From an uncultured Elusimicrobia bacterium (GTDB lineage: Bacteria; Elusimicrobiota; Elusimicrobia; Elusimicrobiales; Elusimicrobiaceae): a stretch of DNA of 64,000 nucleotides. Location: positions 55,893-119,892 of the forward strand of contig CAMECJ010000005.1 in the NCBI GenBank assembly GCA_945913025.1, read 5' to 3'. Position 1 is the stretch's first letter; every line of letters begins with the position of its first letter. Below, piece by piece: positions 20,240 to 28,626 of the stretch. The notes under the pieces were generated by a model. That model worked only from the letters and a program-made list of their open reading frames with translations. It was not told the DNA's origin and made no database searches. The position numbers and the translations under genes are program-made.

Positions 20240-20869
20240 TTATTTATACAAACTGTGTACTTCGGGCATTTCCAACAATTCTTTTGTAATATTTTGGAAT
20301 TCGTGCCCCGTAAAGGTTGCTACAATGCTGACGTGGAATACGTTATCTAGTTTTGTTACTTCGCTTTTTAACACGGAAACCTTTTGTTTTTCGATTTTAT
20401 GTGTAATGGTATTAACGATGTCCCACTTAGGTTCACACGTTAAGTAAATGGTCTCATAATGTTTAACAAATTCGACGAGGCGCAGCGTTTTGCGCACGCC
20501 CAGTTGAATGATTAAAATAGACGCCGCCGCTACGGCCGCCAGCACGTACTGTCCGTAACCTATGGCCATACCGATTGCGGCTACCAGCCAGACTCCTGCG
20601 GCGGTGGTTAAGCCTGATATTTTATTTCCGTCGCGCAGGATAGAGCCTGCTCCGATAAAACCCACACCCGTTACAATTTGGGCCGAAATGCGCCCGGGGT
20701 CGCCTCCGGCAGCTCCCATATATTCGGATAAAATGGTAAACAGCATGGCTCCCAAACAAATCAAGCAGTTGGTGGCGTAACCGGCGGGCTTATCGTGATA
20801 TTGTCGTTCCATCCCGAGAACGCCGCCCAGCATCAGCGCTAGGAAAATTTTAATTAGCATATCGTACAT
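20240..20869 (-). CDS. MgtC/SapB family membrane protein
   Basis: About 209 residues. The N-terminal half has four to five hydrophobic helices with the family signature [21 protein letters not shown] and [17 protein letters not shown] soluble C-terminal domain with an ACT-like alternating strand-helix pattern follows. Members affect Mg2+ homeostasis or ATP synthase activity; the exact role here is unknown. I set the start at ATG 20869, six bases behind a TATTAT box and without a Shine-Dalgarno site, suggesting a leaderless mRNA. Confidence 0.85.
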   Translation of the reverse strand: MYDMLIKIFLALMLGGVLGMERQYHDKPAGYATNCLICLGAMLFTILSEYMGAAGGDPGRISAQIVTGVGFIGAGSILRDGNKISGLTTAAGVWLVAAIGMAIGYGQYVLAAVAAASILIIQLGVRKTLRLVEFVKHYETIYLTCEPKWDIVNTITHKIEKQKVSVLKSEVTKLDNVFHVSIVATFTGHEFQNITKELLEMPEVHSLYK

Positions 20870-21002
20870 ATTCTTATAATACAATACAGATGACGGTAAA
20901 GTAAACAGCTCAGAGGCTGAGCCCCGTTTCTCTGCGCCCGTTTGATTTTTTAGGGTGCATGATGCGGGGAATGTCGCGTTGTGGTTTTTATTATGCTTTA
21001 GT

Positions 21003-21032
21003 AAAAAACCCCCGCCCGATCAGGCAGGGGTT
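21003..21032 (-). terminator. Terminator after outer membrane protein gene
   Basis: AACCCCCGCC/GGCAGGGGTT with a 6-base loop and a minus-strand run TTTTTT. Confidence 0.85.
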
Positions 21033-21050
21033 CTGTTGTATTTATACAGA

Positions 21051-21671
21051 TTAAAAGCGGCAACCGAGTTTTAACATAACCAGCATATTTTGGTAGCGGC
21101 TTTTGCCAAAGGCGTCTTTAAAATCATCGTTGGCTTCGATTAAGTAGTAACGGCCTTCCAACCCGAAGATGACGGTTTCGTCGATGTCAAATTCCAGGCC
21201 GACGCCTACCATTTGCGCGAGGTCGGTGCTGTTGGTGGTTAAATGGGAACCGTCCGCATTTTTCTGGCGGGCAAACATGTGGCCTACGCCGACGCCGAAA
21301 GGTACGTATAAGCGGGTAGCCTGGGAGGGGAAGAAGGTCACGCGGCCGGTGACAAGGCCGGTGGCCACACCGGTGCGGTAATACGAATCGCCGGCAAAAG
21401 TATCCCCGTCACCGAGTTGGGAATAGTTGGCGTCCAACCCCAAACCGAAGAACGAAACGATGTTACGGGTAAAACCGATACCGGCAGTCCAACCGGTGGT
21501 GCCGAGTTCAGTGCCGTGTACTTTCCAATCGTCTTTGGGAAGCGTCATCCCGCCGTAGAATTCAATGCGGGTGGTGTTTTTGCGAAGGCCGTATTCCTGC
21601 AGGCCGTAATAATCCTGCGCGAAAGCCGGAACGGCCGCGAACAGGGCGCACAACAAAAGTATTTTTTTCAT
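21051..21671 (-). CDS. Outer membrane beta-barrel protein
   Basis: A 206-residue exported protein. A clean signal peptide (MKKILLLCALFAAVPAFA, cleavage before QDYYG) is followed by alternating amphipathic strands and the typical C-terminal phenylalanine (LVMLKLGCRF) recognised by the Bam complex. The size suits an eight-stranded barrel of the OmpA/OmpW-like type. Specific function is unknown. AAGGAG precedes the ATG. The barrel at 25977 has a similar plan but different sequence. Confidence 0.8.
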   Translation of the reverse strand: MKKILLLCALFAAVPAFAQDYYGLQEYGLRKNTTRIEFYGGMTLPKDDWKVHGTELGTTGWTAGIGFTRNIVSFFGLGLDANYSQLGDGDTFAGDSYYRTGVATGLVTGRVTFFPSQATRLYVPFGVGVGHMFARQKNADGSHLTTNSTDLAQMVGVGLEFDIDETVIFGLEGRYYLIEANDDFKDAFGKSRYQNMLVMLKLGCRF

Positions 21672-21714
21672 AAGACTCCTTAAGATTTTAACTGTCTTTA
21701 TTATTGTAAAAATT

Positions 21715-22311
21715 TTACAACCCTTTTACAATATGCGGTGTATTTTTGGGAGAATGAAAAGTTCCGTTTCGGTTGGCGGCCACTACATCCTCCCACTGTC
21801 CCCGTGCACGCAAAATTTGTTCGGCGATATCACGTACGGCGGAATGTCCGCCCTGCAGCGGTGAGGTGTATACGGCCAGCGCTTGGGCTTCCGGTACGCT
21901 GTTGGCTACTGCAAGCGGAAGGCCCACGCGTTCCAAAACGCCGAGGTCGATTAAATCGTCGCCGATGAACGCGGTTTCTTCGGGGCAGATGGCGTATTCT
22001 TTTTGCAAAAATTCCAGTGCGTGTTGTTTTACGGACGTATTATAAAACAGGTATTTCATACCCAATACGCCCGCCCAAAACCCAAGCGTATTGCTCGCGC
22101 CGCGCGAGATGATGCCCGTATCAATGCCGCACCAGGCCAAATACATGAGGCCCATGCCGTCCAGCGAATCAAAATGTTTTATTTCGTGCGTTTGGCCCTG
22201 CGCATCGGTAAAAAAGCTGAGGGTACCGTCAGTCATTACGCCGTCTACATCAGTAAGTAACAGTTTAATTTGTTTTGCCTTTTGTATAAAAAGGGGAGAA
22301 ACGTTAGTCAT
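21715..22311 (-). CDS. kdsC: KDO 8-phosphate phosphatase
   Basis: A 198-residue HAD phosphatase of the C0 (capless) type. The catalytic DxD is Asp21-Asp23 in LLLTDVDGVMTDG; AFIGDDLIDLGVLERVG is the metal-binding motif. KdsC frees KDO for lipid A-core assembly, so the cell makes LPS. It is divergent from the lipoprotein gene at 22365, with a TATAAT box eight bases before its ATG. Confidence 0.9.
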   Translation of the reverse strand: MTNVSPLFIQKAKQIKLLLTDVDGVMTDGTLSFFTDAQGQTHEIKHFDSLDGMGLMYLAWCGIDTGIISRGASNTLGFWAGVLGMKYLFYNTSVKQHALEFLQKEYAICPEETAFIGDDLIDLGVLERVGLPLAVANSVPEAQALAVYTSPLQGGHSAVRDIAEQILRARGQWEDVVAANRNGTFHSPKNTPHIVKGL

Positions 22312-22319
22312 ATATTTCC

Positions 22320-22364
22320 ATTATACCTTTATTTCCGCACAGCTAAAAATTATATAATAAACAT
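22320..22364. promoter_or_regulatory. Compact divergent promoters of kdsC and the lipoprotein gene
   Basis: Within 53 bases there are two -10 boxes: TATAAT on the minus strand (22325-22320, eight bases before kdsC) and TATAAT on the plus strand (22353-22358, six bases before 22365). Neither gene has room for a 5' leader. Confidence 0.6.
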
Positions 22365-23045
22365 ATGAAGAAACTTTTGGCCTTGGCGCTTCTTTTCTGC
22401 CTATACGCGTGCGGCTGTACCCCAAAGACGGTTATCAGCCAAACGTACGATTTCGACCATATGAAACGCATCGGCGTAATGTCTTTTGCGAACCAATGGG
22501 GGGCCGTACAGGGCGTGGAAAATTTGTTTGCCAAGTATTTGATTGCGTCCGGGTTTAAGGTGGTGGAACGCGCGCAGCTGGAAAGCGTGCTGCGGGAACA
22601 CCATATTTCCGTGTCGGGCTATTTGTCGCCGGAAACGACGCGCGAAATCGGCCGCATTTTAGGGGTGGACGTTCTTCTGATCGGGGAAATGAGTTCTTAT
22701 ACTCCCGCGCGTACGGAACTTAAAATGTCGGCCACGCGCCGCACCGAATCGCGCCCCGTATACACACAGGACGTGATGCAGCTGCCCGACGGTACGTATG
22801 TAGGTTATACGCGCAACGTCGGCACGCAGGTTTCGCACTCAACCGAAGTCCAACCTACGGAATACACGATTAACGCCCGGGTGGGAATCATCGCCAAGCT
22901 GGTGGACGTGGAAACGGCGGAAATTATTTGGATCGGTTCGGATGATGCTTCTTCGCCCAACGCGTTAAACGCGGCGGACGACATCGCCCGCGCGCTCGTC
23001 AAAAGTTTTACCAAGGAACTTGCCAAACGGCGGAATGAGAGATGA
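22365..23045 (+). CDS. CsgG/LpoB-like lipoprotein
   Basis: A 226-residue exported protein with a lipobox-like LYAC near residue 15-18 and a further cysteine just after. The body shows the CsgG/LpoB fold pattern: KRIGVMSFAN, LIASGFKVVERAQLESVL, GRILGVDVLLIGEMSSY and KLVDVETAEIIW. Members act in curli-type secretion or activate penicillin-binding proteins from the outer membrane; which applies is open. The next gene starts inside its stop codon (ATGA). Confidence 0.75.
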   Translation: MKKLLALALLFCLYACGCTPKTVISQTYDFDHMKRIGVMSFANQWGAVQGVENLFAKYLIASGFKVVERAQLESVLREHHISVSGYLSPETTREIGRILGVDVLLIGEMSSYTPARTELKMSATRRTESRPVYTQDVMQLPDGTYVGYTRNVGTQVSHSTEVQPTEYTINARVGIIAKLVDVETAEIIWIGSDDASSPNALNAADDIARALVKSFTKELAKRRNER

Positions 23046-23293
23046 GAAACCGTCCTTATACTTTTGCCCAACAATCGGCCGCATTTGTGTTTAAATCGTT
23101 TTTTACGCTTGTAAAAACGGCTTTTATCCTGTTGGCTTTGGTGGTGGGGGCATTGGTGGCGGGGCAAAGTTCTTCGGCTCCCGTCAGTGTGCGGCTGTTG
23201 ACGTCGTACGGAATGGAATATGCCGTATCTACGTTTAAACCGTACCGCCATTTATTTCCGGAACCGTATTTAATCAAGTTAGAAACAGAATAA
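23042..23293 (+). CDS. Small membrane protein, unrecognised
   Basis: 83 residues with one strong hydrophobic helix (about residues 24-42, LVKTAFILLALVVGALVAG) and a short polar tail. It overlaps the preceding lipoprotein gene by four bases and lies ten bases before serS, so it is translated with them. No family is recognised. The tight coupling suggests it works with the lipoprotein. Confidence 0.65.
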   Translation: MRNRPYTFAQQSAAFVFKSFFTLVKTAFILLALVVGALVAGQSSSAPVSVRLLTSYGMEYAVSTFKPYRHLFPEPYLIKLETE

Positions 23294-23303
23294 AGAGGAC
23301 TCT

Positions 23304-24593
23304 ATGTTAGACATTAAACAAATCGTTGCAAACCCAGAAGAAGTAAAAAAACGTTTGTCTTTGCGCAAGCCCGGACTGGCCGCGCAGATTGATGAAGTAT
23401 TGGCGAAATACACTTCCTACAAAACGGTGCTCGCCAAGGTGGAAGAATTGCGCGCTAAACGCAACGAAATGTCTAAATCCATCGGCAAAATAAAAAAAGA
23501 ACAGGGTGACGAAGCCGCCAAACAGGCCATGGCCGAAGTGGGTAAATTAAAAGAAGAAATGGCCGCCAAAGAAGCCGAAATGGAACCCCTGAAAGCGGAA
23601 ATCGATAATTTACTGTTGTCCATTCCTAATATGCCCAACGAAAAAATTCCGGTGGGCGTGTCGGACGCGGACAACCCTGAAGTTATCCCCTGCTCCCTCC
23701 CGCTGCCCAAATTTGATTTTAAACCGCTCGACCACCAGGCCGTGGGCGAAAAACTCGGCATTTTGGATTTTGAATCCGCCGCCGCGCTGTCTGGCAGCCG
23801 CTTTGCTCTTTTTAAAGGCGACGGCGCCCGTTTAGAACGCGCGATTATTTCGTTTATGCTTGATTTGCACGCCAAAAAAGGATATACCGAAGTGCTGCCT
23901 CCCGTTATTGTAAACGAAGATATTTTAATCGGTACCGGCCAGCTGCCCAAATTCCGCGAAGATATGTACGAGCTGATGGGCGAACCGAAACAGTTTTTAA
24001 TTTCCACCGCCGAAATTCCGCTTACGAACTTAAACCGCATCCGCGTGGTGCCGGAAGCGGAACTGCCGATTAAATTAACGGCGTATTCGCCGTGCTTCCG
24101 CAAAGAATCGGGCACGTACGGCAAAGATACGCGCGGGCTTATCCGCAACCACCAGTTTGATAAAGTGGAACTGGTTATGCTCTCCAAGCCGGAAGATTCC
24201 TACAAAATGCTGGAAATTATGGTGTCCGACGCGCAAGACGTTTTAAAAGCCCTCGGGATTCCGTACCACGTCGTAGAACTGTGCAGCGGGGACATCGGCT
24301 TTTCGTCCGCCAAAACGTACGATATTGAAGTGTGGATGCCCAGCGAAAACAGATTCCGCGAAATTTCTTCCTGCTCCAACTGCCTGGATTTCCAGGCCCG
24401 CCGCATGGGCCTGCGCTTCAAAAACGCCCAGGGCAAACAGGAATACGTACACACGCTTAACGGAAGCGGTCTTGCCGTAGGACGCACGTTTGCCGCCATT
24501 TTGGAAAACTTCCAGCAGGCAGACGGCTCCGTGATTATTCCGGAAGCGTTGCGCCCGTACTTTGGCAAAGATAAAATCGAGGCCAACAAATAA
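23304..24593 (+). CDS. serS: Seryl-tRNA synthetase
   Basis: A 429-residue class II synthetase. The N-terminal tRNA-binding arm is the predicted coiled coil at residues 30-100. Motif 2 appears in SPCFRKESGTYGKDTRGLIRNHQFDKVEL and motif 3 in LNGSGLAVGRTFAAILEN. AGAGGA precedes the ATG. The stop codon overlaps the ATG of the downstream TPR gene (TAATG). Confidence 0.97.
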   Translation: MLDIKQIVANPEEVKKRLSLRKPGLAAQIDEVLAKYTSYKTVLAKVEELRAKRNEMSKSIGKIKKEQGDEAAKQAMAEVGKLKEEMAAKEAEMEPLKAEIDNLLLSIPNMPNEKIPVGVSDADNPEVIPCSLPLPKFDFKPLDHQAVGEKLGILDFESAAALSGSRFALFKGDGARLERAIISFMLDLHAKKGYTEVLPPVIVNEDILIGTGQLPKFREDMYELMGEPKQFLISTAEIPLTNLNRIRVVPEAELPIKLTAYSPCFRKESGTYGKDTRGLIRNHQFDKVELVMLSKPEDSYKMLEIMVSDAQDVLKALGIPYHVVELCSGDIGFSSAKTYDIEVWMPSENRFREISSCSNCLDFQARRMGLRFKNAQGKQEYVHTLNGSGLAVGRTFAAILENFQQADGSVIIPEALRPYFGKDKIEANK

Positions 24594-25789
24594 TGCGCAA
24601 ATTTATTTGTGTAGTGGCGGCGGTCTGCCTGTTGGCGTCCGCCGCCGTTTTGCCTGCGCGGGCGGAAATACAGCTGCCGCCGGACGTAATGGCCTCCGCC
24701 GCGGAAGGCATTAACGGCGTGTACAGCCTGGATTTTGAAACGGCCGATAAAAATATCGCCCAAGTGTTTGCCCAGTATCCCGATCATCCGTTTGCCCATT
24801 TCGGAAATGCGATGATTGCTTGGTCCCGCTACGAATACGAATTTGAAACGAGCGACGACGCCCAGCGCAAAGTGTTCGAAAAAATTTTGGACGATTCGAT
24901 TAACGGAATTAAACGCTGGATGAAACAGCACCCGGACGACCCCAACGCCTATATGGGTATCGGCGCACTGTACGGGCTGCGCGCAATGTTTTCGATGCGA
25001 AACCGCAGCTGGATTACGGCGTATTTTTCGGGCCGCAAAGCCATTAAAAATTTGGAACGCTCGTTAGCGCTTGACCCTACTTATTATGACGCGTATTTCG
25101 GTCTGGGCATTTATCAGTATTATGCGGGCACGCTGCCGTCCGTAATTAAGGTTTTGGCCAAAATCGTGGCTATTAAAGGCAATCCGGACGAGGGCGTAAA
25201 ACAGCTAAACGCGGCGCGCGAAAAAGCGATGTTTACGTCAGACAGCGCAAAACTGATTTTAATTGAAGTGCAAAACACGCGCAACAGCAAATACTATAAT
25301 CCGGCTAAATCGTTAGAATATATCCGCGAACTGCGCGCCAAATATCCCAAAAATCCGCTGATGCACTATGTGGAAGTCATCTGCCTGTACGAAACGGGCG
25401 ATTACGACAACGTAACCGCACAGGCGGGGCGGTTTTTGGAACTGATTGGAAAGGACCCTTTTTATAAAGATATTTACATCGCCCGCGCGTATACTGCGCT
25501 CGGTACGGTGCAAATGGCAAAAGGAAATTTCGACAAAGCGCGCGAAGCGTTCGAAGAAGGCCGCGAAGCTTTAAAAGGGCAGGAAGTAAGCCGCTGGGGA
25601 TTGTGGAACGAGTTTCGTCTGGGCCAAGTATACGATTTGCTCGGCCGCCGCGAAGACGCGGTAAAACAATATAAGTATGTGCTTACTTTTAAAGATAAAT
25701 GGGGCTTTGACGAAGCGGCGAAAGCGTTATTAAAAAATCCGTATGTGCTGCCGGAAAACGGCGACGTCGGCCCGCTGCCCCCGTTATAA
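24593..25789 (+). CDS. Exported TPR-repeat protein
   Basis: 398 residues with a signal peptide (MRKFICVVAAVCLLASAAVLPARA, then EIQLPP). Several 34-residue helical repeats are visible, for example around NLERSLALDPTYYDAYFGLGIYQYY and ALGTVQMAKGNFDKAREAFEEG. Such proteins are scaffolds in the periplasm or outer membrane. No enzyme motif is seen. It is translationally coupled to serS by a one-base overlap, although the functional link is unclear. Confidence 0.8.
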   Translation: MRKFICVVAAVCLLASAAVLPARAEIQLPPDVMASAAEGINGVYSLDFETADKNIAQVFAQYPDHPFAHFGNAMIAWSRYEYEFETSDDAQRKVFEKILDDSINGIKRWMKQHPDDPNAYMGIGALYGLRAMFSMRNRSWITAYFSGRKAIKNLERSLALDPTYYDAYFGLGIYQYYAGTLPSVIKVLAKIVAIKGNPDEGVKQLNAAREKAMFTSDSAKLILIEVQNTRNSKYYNPAKSLEYIRELRAKYPKNPLMHYVEVICLYETGDYDNVTAQAGRFLELIGKDPFYKDIYIARAYTALGTVQMAKGNFDKAREAFEEGREALKGQEVSRWGLWNEFRLGQVYDLLGRREDAVKQYKYVLTFKDKWGFDEAAKALLKNPYVLPENGDVGPLPPL

Positions 25790-25817
25790 CGGCTGATGGT
25801 ATCTTGCGATTTACGCA

Positions 25818-25851
25818 CAAGGGATAAGAAAAGATATTTCTTATCCCTTGT
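25818..25851. terminator. Terminator after TPR gene
   Basis: A 15-bp perfect stem ACAAGGGATAAGAAA/TTTCTTATCCCTTGT with a 4-base loop; the last arm is T-rich. Confidence 0.8.
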
Positions 25852-25976
25852 TGCTTATAGCGTGTTGTTTGTCGTCCTTGTCTTTCGTTTGTTTTTTTGG
25901 CAAGTAGGCCATTTTTTTTGTATCATAAGCCTATGTCTTTCCATCCGGAAAGGACTTTCACAAAGGAGATTCGAAG

Positions 25977-26672
25977 ATGAAAAAACTCGCAGTATTGGGC
26001 GTTTTGTTGGGCGTATTATTTGGTTTTGCCGCTTCCGCCAAGGCGGAAGGGATTGAAGCCGGCACGCAGCTCGTCAGCGGTTATTTGGGCGGCTCCGCAC
26101 CGTTACAAGATGCAGGCCTTGATGATCTGTATTATCGCGATGGCGGCGGCTATATTTTTCACCTGAACGATTTGGATTGGGGCGATGCCGGTGTAACGTT
26201 TGGGGCTTCTTATCTGTATTTTCTGAATGATTATTTTGGTTTAGGAGGAGAAATCAGCGGAACCGTATTCGGTGAAGCGGAATATGATACCTATTCCCCT
26301 TTTGGTCATTCTACTTTTAAATCTTCCATGAGTACGTTTAATGCAATGGCTGTAGGCCGCGTAAACGTCAACCCCCAAAGCCGCGTTCGCGTCTATTTCC
26401 CGTTTGGTTTAGGTTTAACTTCCGCAAAAGGCGAAATTAAGCTGGACTCTCCTATGGGAAACGATTCCACCGACGGCACGACGACTTCGATCGGGTATTT
26501 TATCGGTGCGGGTATTGAAACCGATTTGGGCGAAAGCAACTGGGTGCTCGGCGGCGAAATCCGCTATCAAGGTTTCCAATTTGATACCGCTAAATACGAT
26601 ATGGACGGTATTTCCGGAAAAGAAAACTACAGCTATTTGTCGTTTATGGCTAAAGTCGGTTACAAATTCTAA
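25977..26672 (+). CDS. Outer membrane beta-barrel protein
   Basis: 231 residues with a signal peptide (MKKLAVLGVLLGVLFGFAASAKA, cleavage before EGIEAG), strands rich in alternating aromatic residues and a C-terminal KVGYKF. The size fits an eight- to ten-stranded barrel. Function is unknown; it may be a porin-like or structural protein. AAAGGAG precedes the ATG. It is followed by a strong terminator and a repeat array. Confidence 0.8.
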   Translation: MKKLAVLGVLLGVLFGFAASAKAEGIEAGTQLVSGYLGGSAPLQDAGLDDLYYRDGGGYIFHLNDLDWGDAGVTFGASYLYFLNDYFGLGGEISGTVFGEAEYDTYSPFGHSTFKSSMSTFNAMAVGRVNVNPQSRVRVYFPFGLGLTSAKGEIKLDSPMGNDSTDGTTTSIGYFIGAGIETDLGESNWVLGGEIRYQGFQFDTAKYDMDGISGKENYSYLSFMAKVGYKF

Positions 26673-26688
26673 GTTAGTTGTATCAACT

Positions 26689-26722
26689 AAAAACCCCCGC
26701 TCTTTTGATCGGGGGTTTTTTA
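26689..26722 (+). terminator. Terminator after outer membrane protein gene
   Basis: AACCCCCG/CGGGGGTT stem followed by TTTTTT. Confidence 0.9.
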
Positions 26723-26738
26723 TAATAACTTCCGCTAT

Positions 26739-26768
26739 CGTCATTCCGGAAGGCTGTAATCCGGAATC
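26739..26768. repeat. REP-like repeat copy 1
   Basis: A 30-base element containing the inverted repeat ATTCCGGA-9-TCCGGAAT. An identical copy lies at 26887. Confidence 0.8.
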
Positions 26769-26830
26769 TGTCGTAAAACAACATAGATTCTGTATAAAAG
26801 CCCTACAGCAGGACTTCTTACTATATAACA

Positions 26831-26862
26831 AAACCCCCCGCTTTTATAAGCGGGGCTTTTTT
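26831..26862 (+). terminator. Terminator-like hairpin between repeats
   Basis: CCCCGCTT/AAGCGGGG stem followed by CTTTTTTA; lies between the two REP-like copies with no gene before it. Confidence 0.75.
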
Positions 26863-26886
26863 ATGAGATAGGAATAATTCTACAGT

Positions 26887-26916
26887 CGTCATTCCGGAAG
26901 GCTGTAATCCGGAATC
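26887..26916. repeat. REP-like repeat copy 2
   Basis: Identical 30-base copy of the element at 26739. Confidence 0.8.
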
Positions 26917-26970
26917 CAGTAAAAACAGGGGGCAATTCCGCATAAAATTTTATGCTATTAATACTCGACA

Positions 26971-27003
26971 AAAATCCCCGCTCTTCTGAGCGGGGTGTTT
27001 TGT
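26971..27003 (-). terminator. Terminator after speB
   Basis: AATCCCCGCTC/GAGCGGGGTGTT stem; the minus strand continues TTTTTG. It lies 12 bases past the agmatinase stop codon. Confidence 0.85.
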
Positions 27004-27014
27004 TTCCGTAAAAC

Positions 27015-27896
27015 TTATTTTTTCTTTTGGTCTTTCAAGGCCAAGTATCCCATTAGACGGTAAATTAATTTAGACGTATTAAATTCCGTAATGGTATCGG
27101 CTTTGCGCTGGCAGGCTTCCACCACGTCCACGGCCACAATGTTTTTATGTTTAATGACTTCGCGGAACAAGTCCAGCGCTTCATACCACATAAATCCGCC
27201 GGGCTGCGGCGTTCCGGTAGCGGGAATGACGGACGGATCAAAACCGTCCACGTCAATCGTAATATACACCGTGTCGGTCAGTTTTTTAAGCACTTGCGGG
27301 ATTAATTTTTTGATATCCCTGTTTTCGTGCATCAAAAACGTGGTTACTTTCCCCGCATTGCAATACTGTTTTTCTTCGCTCGCTACGCTGCGGATACCCA
27401 CCTGTACCACGGGCACCTGGCGGGAAGCCGGATAAAGCGCGCAGGCGTGGCTTTTGGGCGTGCCTTCAAACGTCTCGCGCAGGTCGGCGTGGGCATCAAA
27501 ATGCAGAATGCTCAAATTTTTATATTTTTCGATATACGGCTGCGCCAAGGCTTGGGTAACCGTATGTTCGCCGCCGATGTAAAACGGAACGGCTTTGTAT
27601 TGCATCAGGTTGCGCACGGTTTTGTCTATGTTTTTAAACACCGTGTTCGTGGAACCTTTGCAGTTGACGGCCGGCTGCGTATTAATGCCTAGCTCCCACG
27701 TTTCGGTTTTGGTTTCTTCGTCCCAGAGCTCGATTTGGGTGGAGGCTTCAATAATGGCGGCGGGGCCTTTGGCGGTACCGTGCCCGTAGCAGACCGTTTT
27801 TTCAAACGGGACGGGCACTACCACGAATTTACAAAGGGGCAGAGAGCTGTATTTGCTCTCTAGCCCCATAAACTTATCGGTTTGTACGTTGTCGCT
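27015..27896 (-). CDS. speB: Agmatinase/ureohydrolase family
   Basis: A manganese ureohydrolase that splits agmatine to putrescine and urea. Metal ligands are visible in GGEHTVTQAL, HFDAHADLRETFEG and TIDVDGFDPS. I place the start at GTG 27896 (VSDNVQTDKFMGLE), just after the stop codon of the upstream decarboxylase, since FMGLESKYSSL is near the usual family beginning; ATG 27869 is an alternative and the longer open frame overlaps the neighbour. Following an arginine decarboxylase gene, agmatine is the likely substrate. Confidence 0.88.
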   Translation of the reverse strand, partial: SDNVQTDKFMGLESKYSSLPLCKFVVVPVPFEKTVCYGHGTAKGPAAIIEASTQIELWDEETKTETWELGINTQPAVNCKGSTNTVFKNIDKTVRNLMQYKAVPFYIGGEHTVTQALAQPYIEKYKNLSILHFDAHADLRETFEGTPKSHACALYPASRQVPVVQVGIRSVASEEKQYCNAGKVTTFLMHENRDIKKLIPQVLKKLTDTVYITIDVDGFDPSVIPATGTPQPGGFMWYEALDLFREVIKHKNIVAVDVVEACQRKADTITEFNTSKLIYRLMGYLALKDQKKK

Positions 27897-27916
27897 CACA
27901 ATGTTACCGTGATAAT

Positions 27917-28471
27917 TTATTTCACGAATACGGCGGCGGCCACAACGGTGGTCCACATTCCTTCCACGCAGATGGCGGATTGGGTAATGTTGGTCGTGCG
28001 GACGATTTTACCGCTCATTTTCCAGATTTCTTCTTTCTGGTCCCAAGTGGTATTATTATCAAACTCAATACCCAAGGTGGTAGACAGCATCAGCGCGGCC
28101 AAGTCTTCGGCGTAATCGCCGGCTTGTTTATCGGTTTCGCCGAAGCTGTGGTGCTCGGAGATGTACCCGTGCGTTTTTTTGTTCTCTTTCGGAATAGCCA
28201 ACCCTACGGAGGCCGAAATCAAGCGGCGGTATTCGTTGCTCGTGTTTCTGCTGATGACGCAGTGCAGAATCTGGCCCGGGTGCAATTCTTTCAGCCCCTT
28301 GGATACAGGGACGGTTTTGCAGCCGGGAGGGAAAATGCTGGACACAGGCACTAAGTTAAAGCTGGCGATTTTGGCGTCTCTCAAGGCCTCTTCAAAGCTC
28401 GCGAGTTTTTCTTTGTGTCTGCCGATTCCTTTGGTAAGGAAGATTTCTTTAGGTACAAACGCTTCGTACAT
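27917..28471 (-). CDS. Pyruvoyl-dependent arginine decarboxylase
   Basis: A 184-residue proenzyme that cleaves itself to make an N-terminal pyruvoyl group on the larger chain. The cleavage motif is VPVSSIFPPGC, with Ser44-Ser45 as the expected site by comparison with the archaeal enzyme. KTHGYISEHHSFGETDKQAGDYAEDLA is also typical. It produces agmatine, which the next gene (speB) turns into putrescine. The two genes form a minimal putrescine operon. Confidence 0.92.
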   Translation of the reverse strand: MYEAFVPKEIFLTKGIGRHKEKLASFEEALRDAKIASFNLVPVSSIFPPGCKTVPVSKGLKELHPGQILHCVISRNTSNEYRRLISASVGLAIPKENKKTHGYISEHHSFGETDKQAGDYAEDLAALMLSTTLGIEFDNNTTWDQKEEIWKMSGKIVRTTNITQSAICVEGMWTTVVAAAVFVK

Positions 28472-28626
28472 TTTTATTTTTCCACTAATTCCTTGATGTG
28501 AATTAATATAATATAAATTATAACAAATAACAAAGGAATCCTTTATAGTTTGTTACAATTTACGCGTCCGGCTGCATCAGTTCCGCTTATGCGGACAACC
28601 GGTACAATAAAGTGTATTATATTAAT

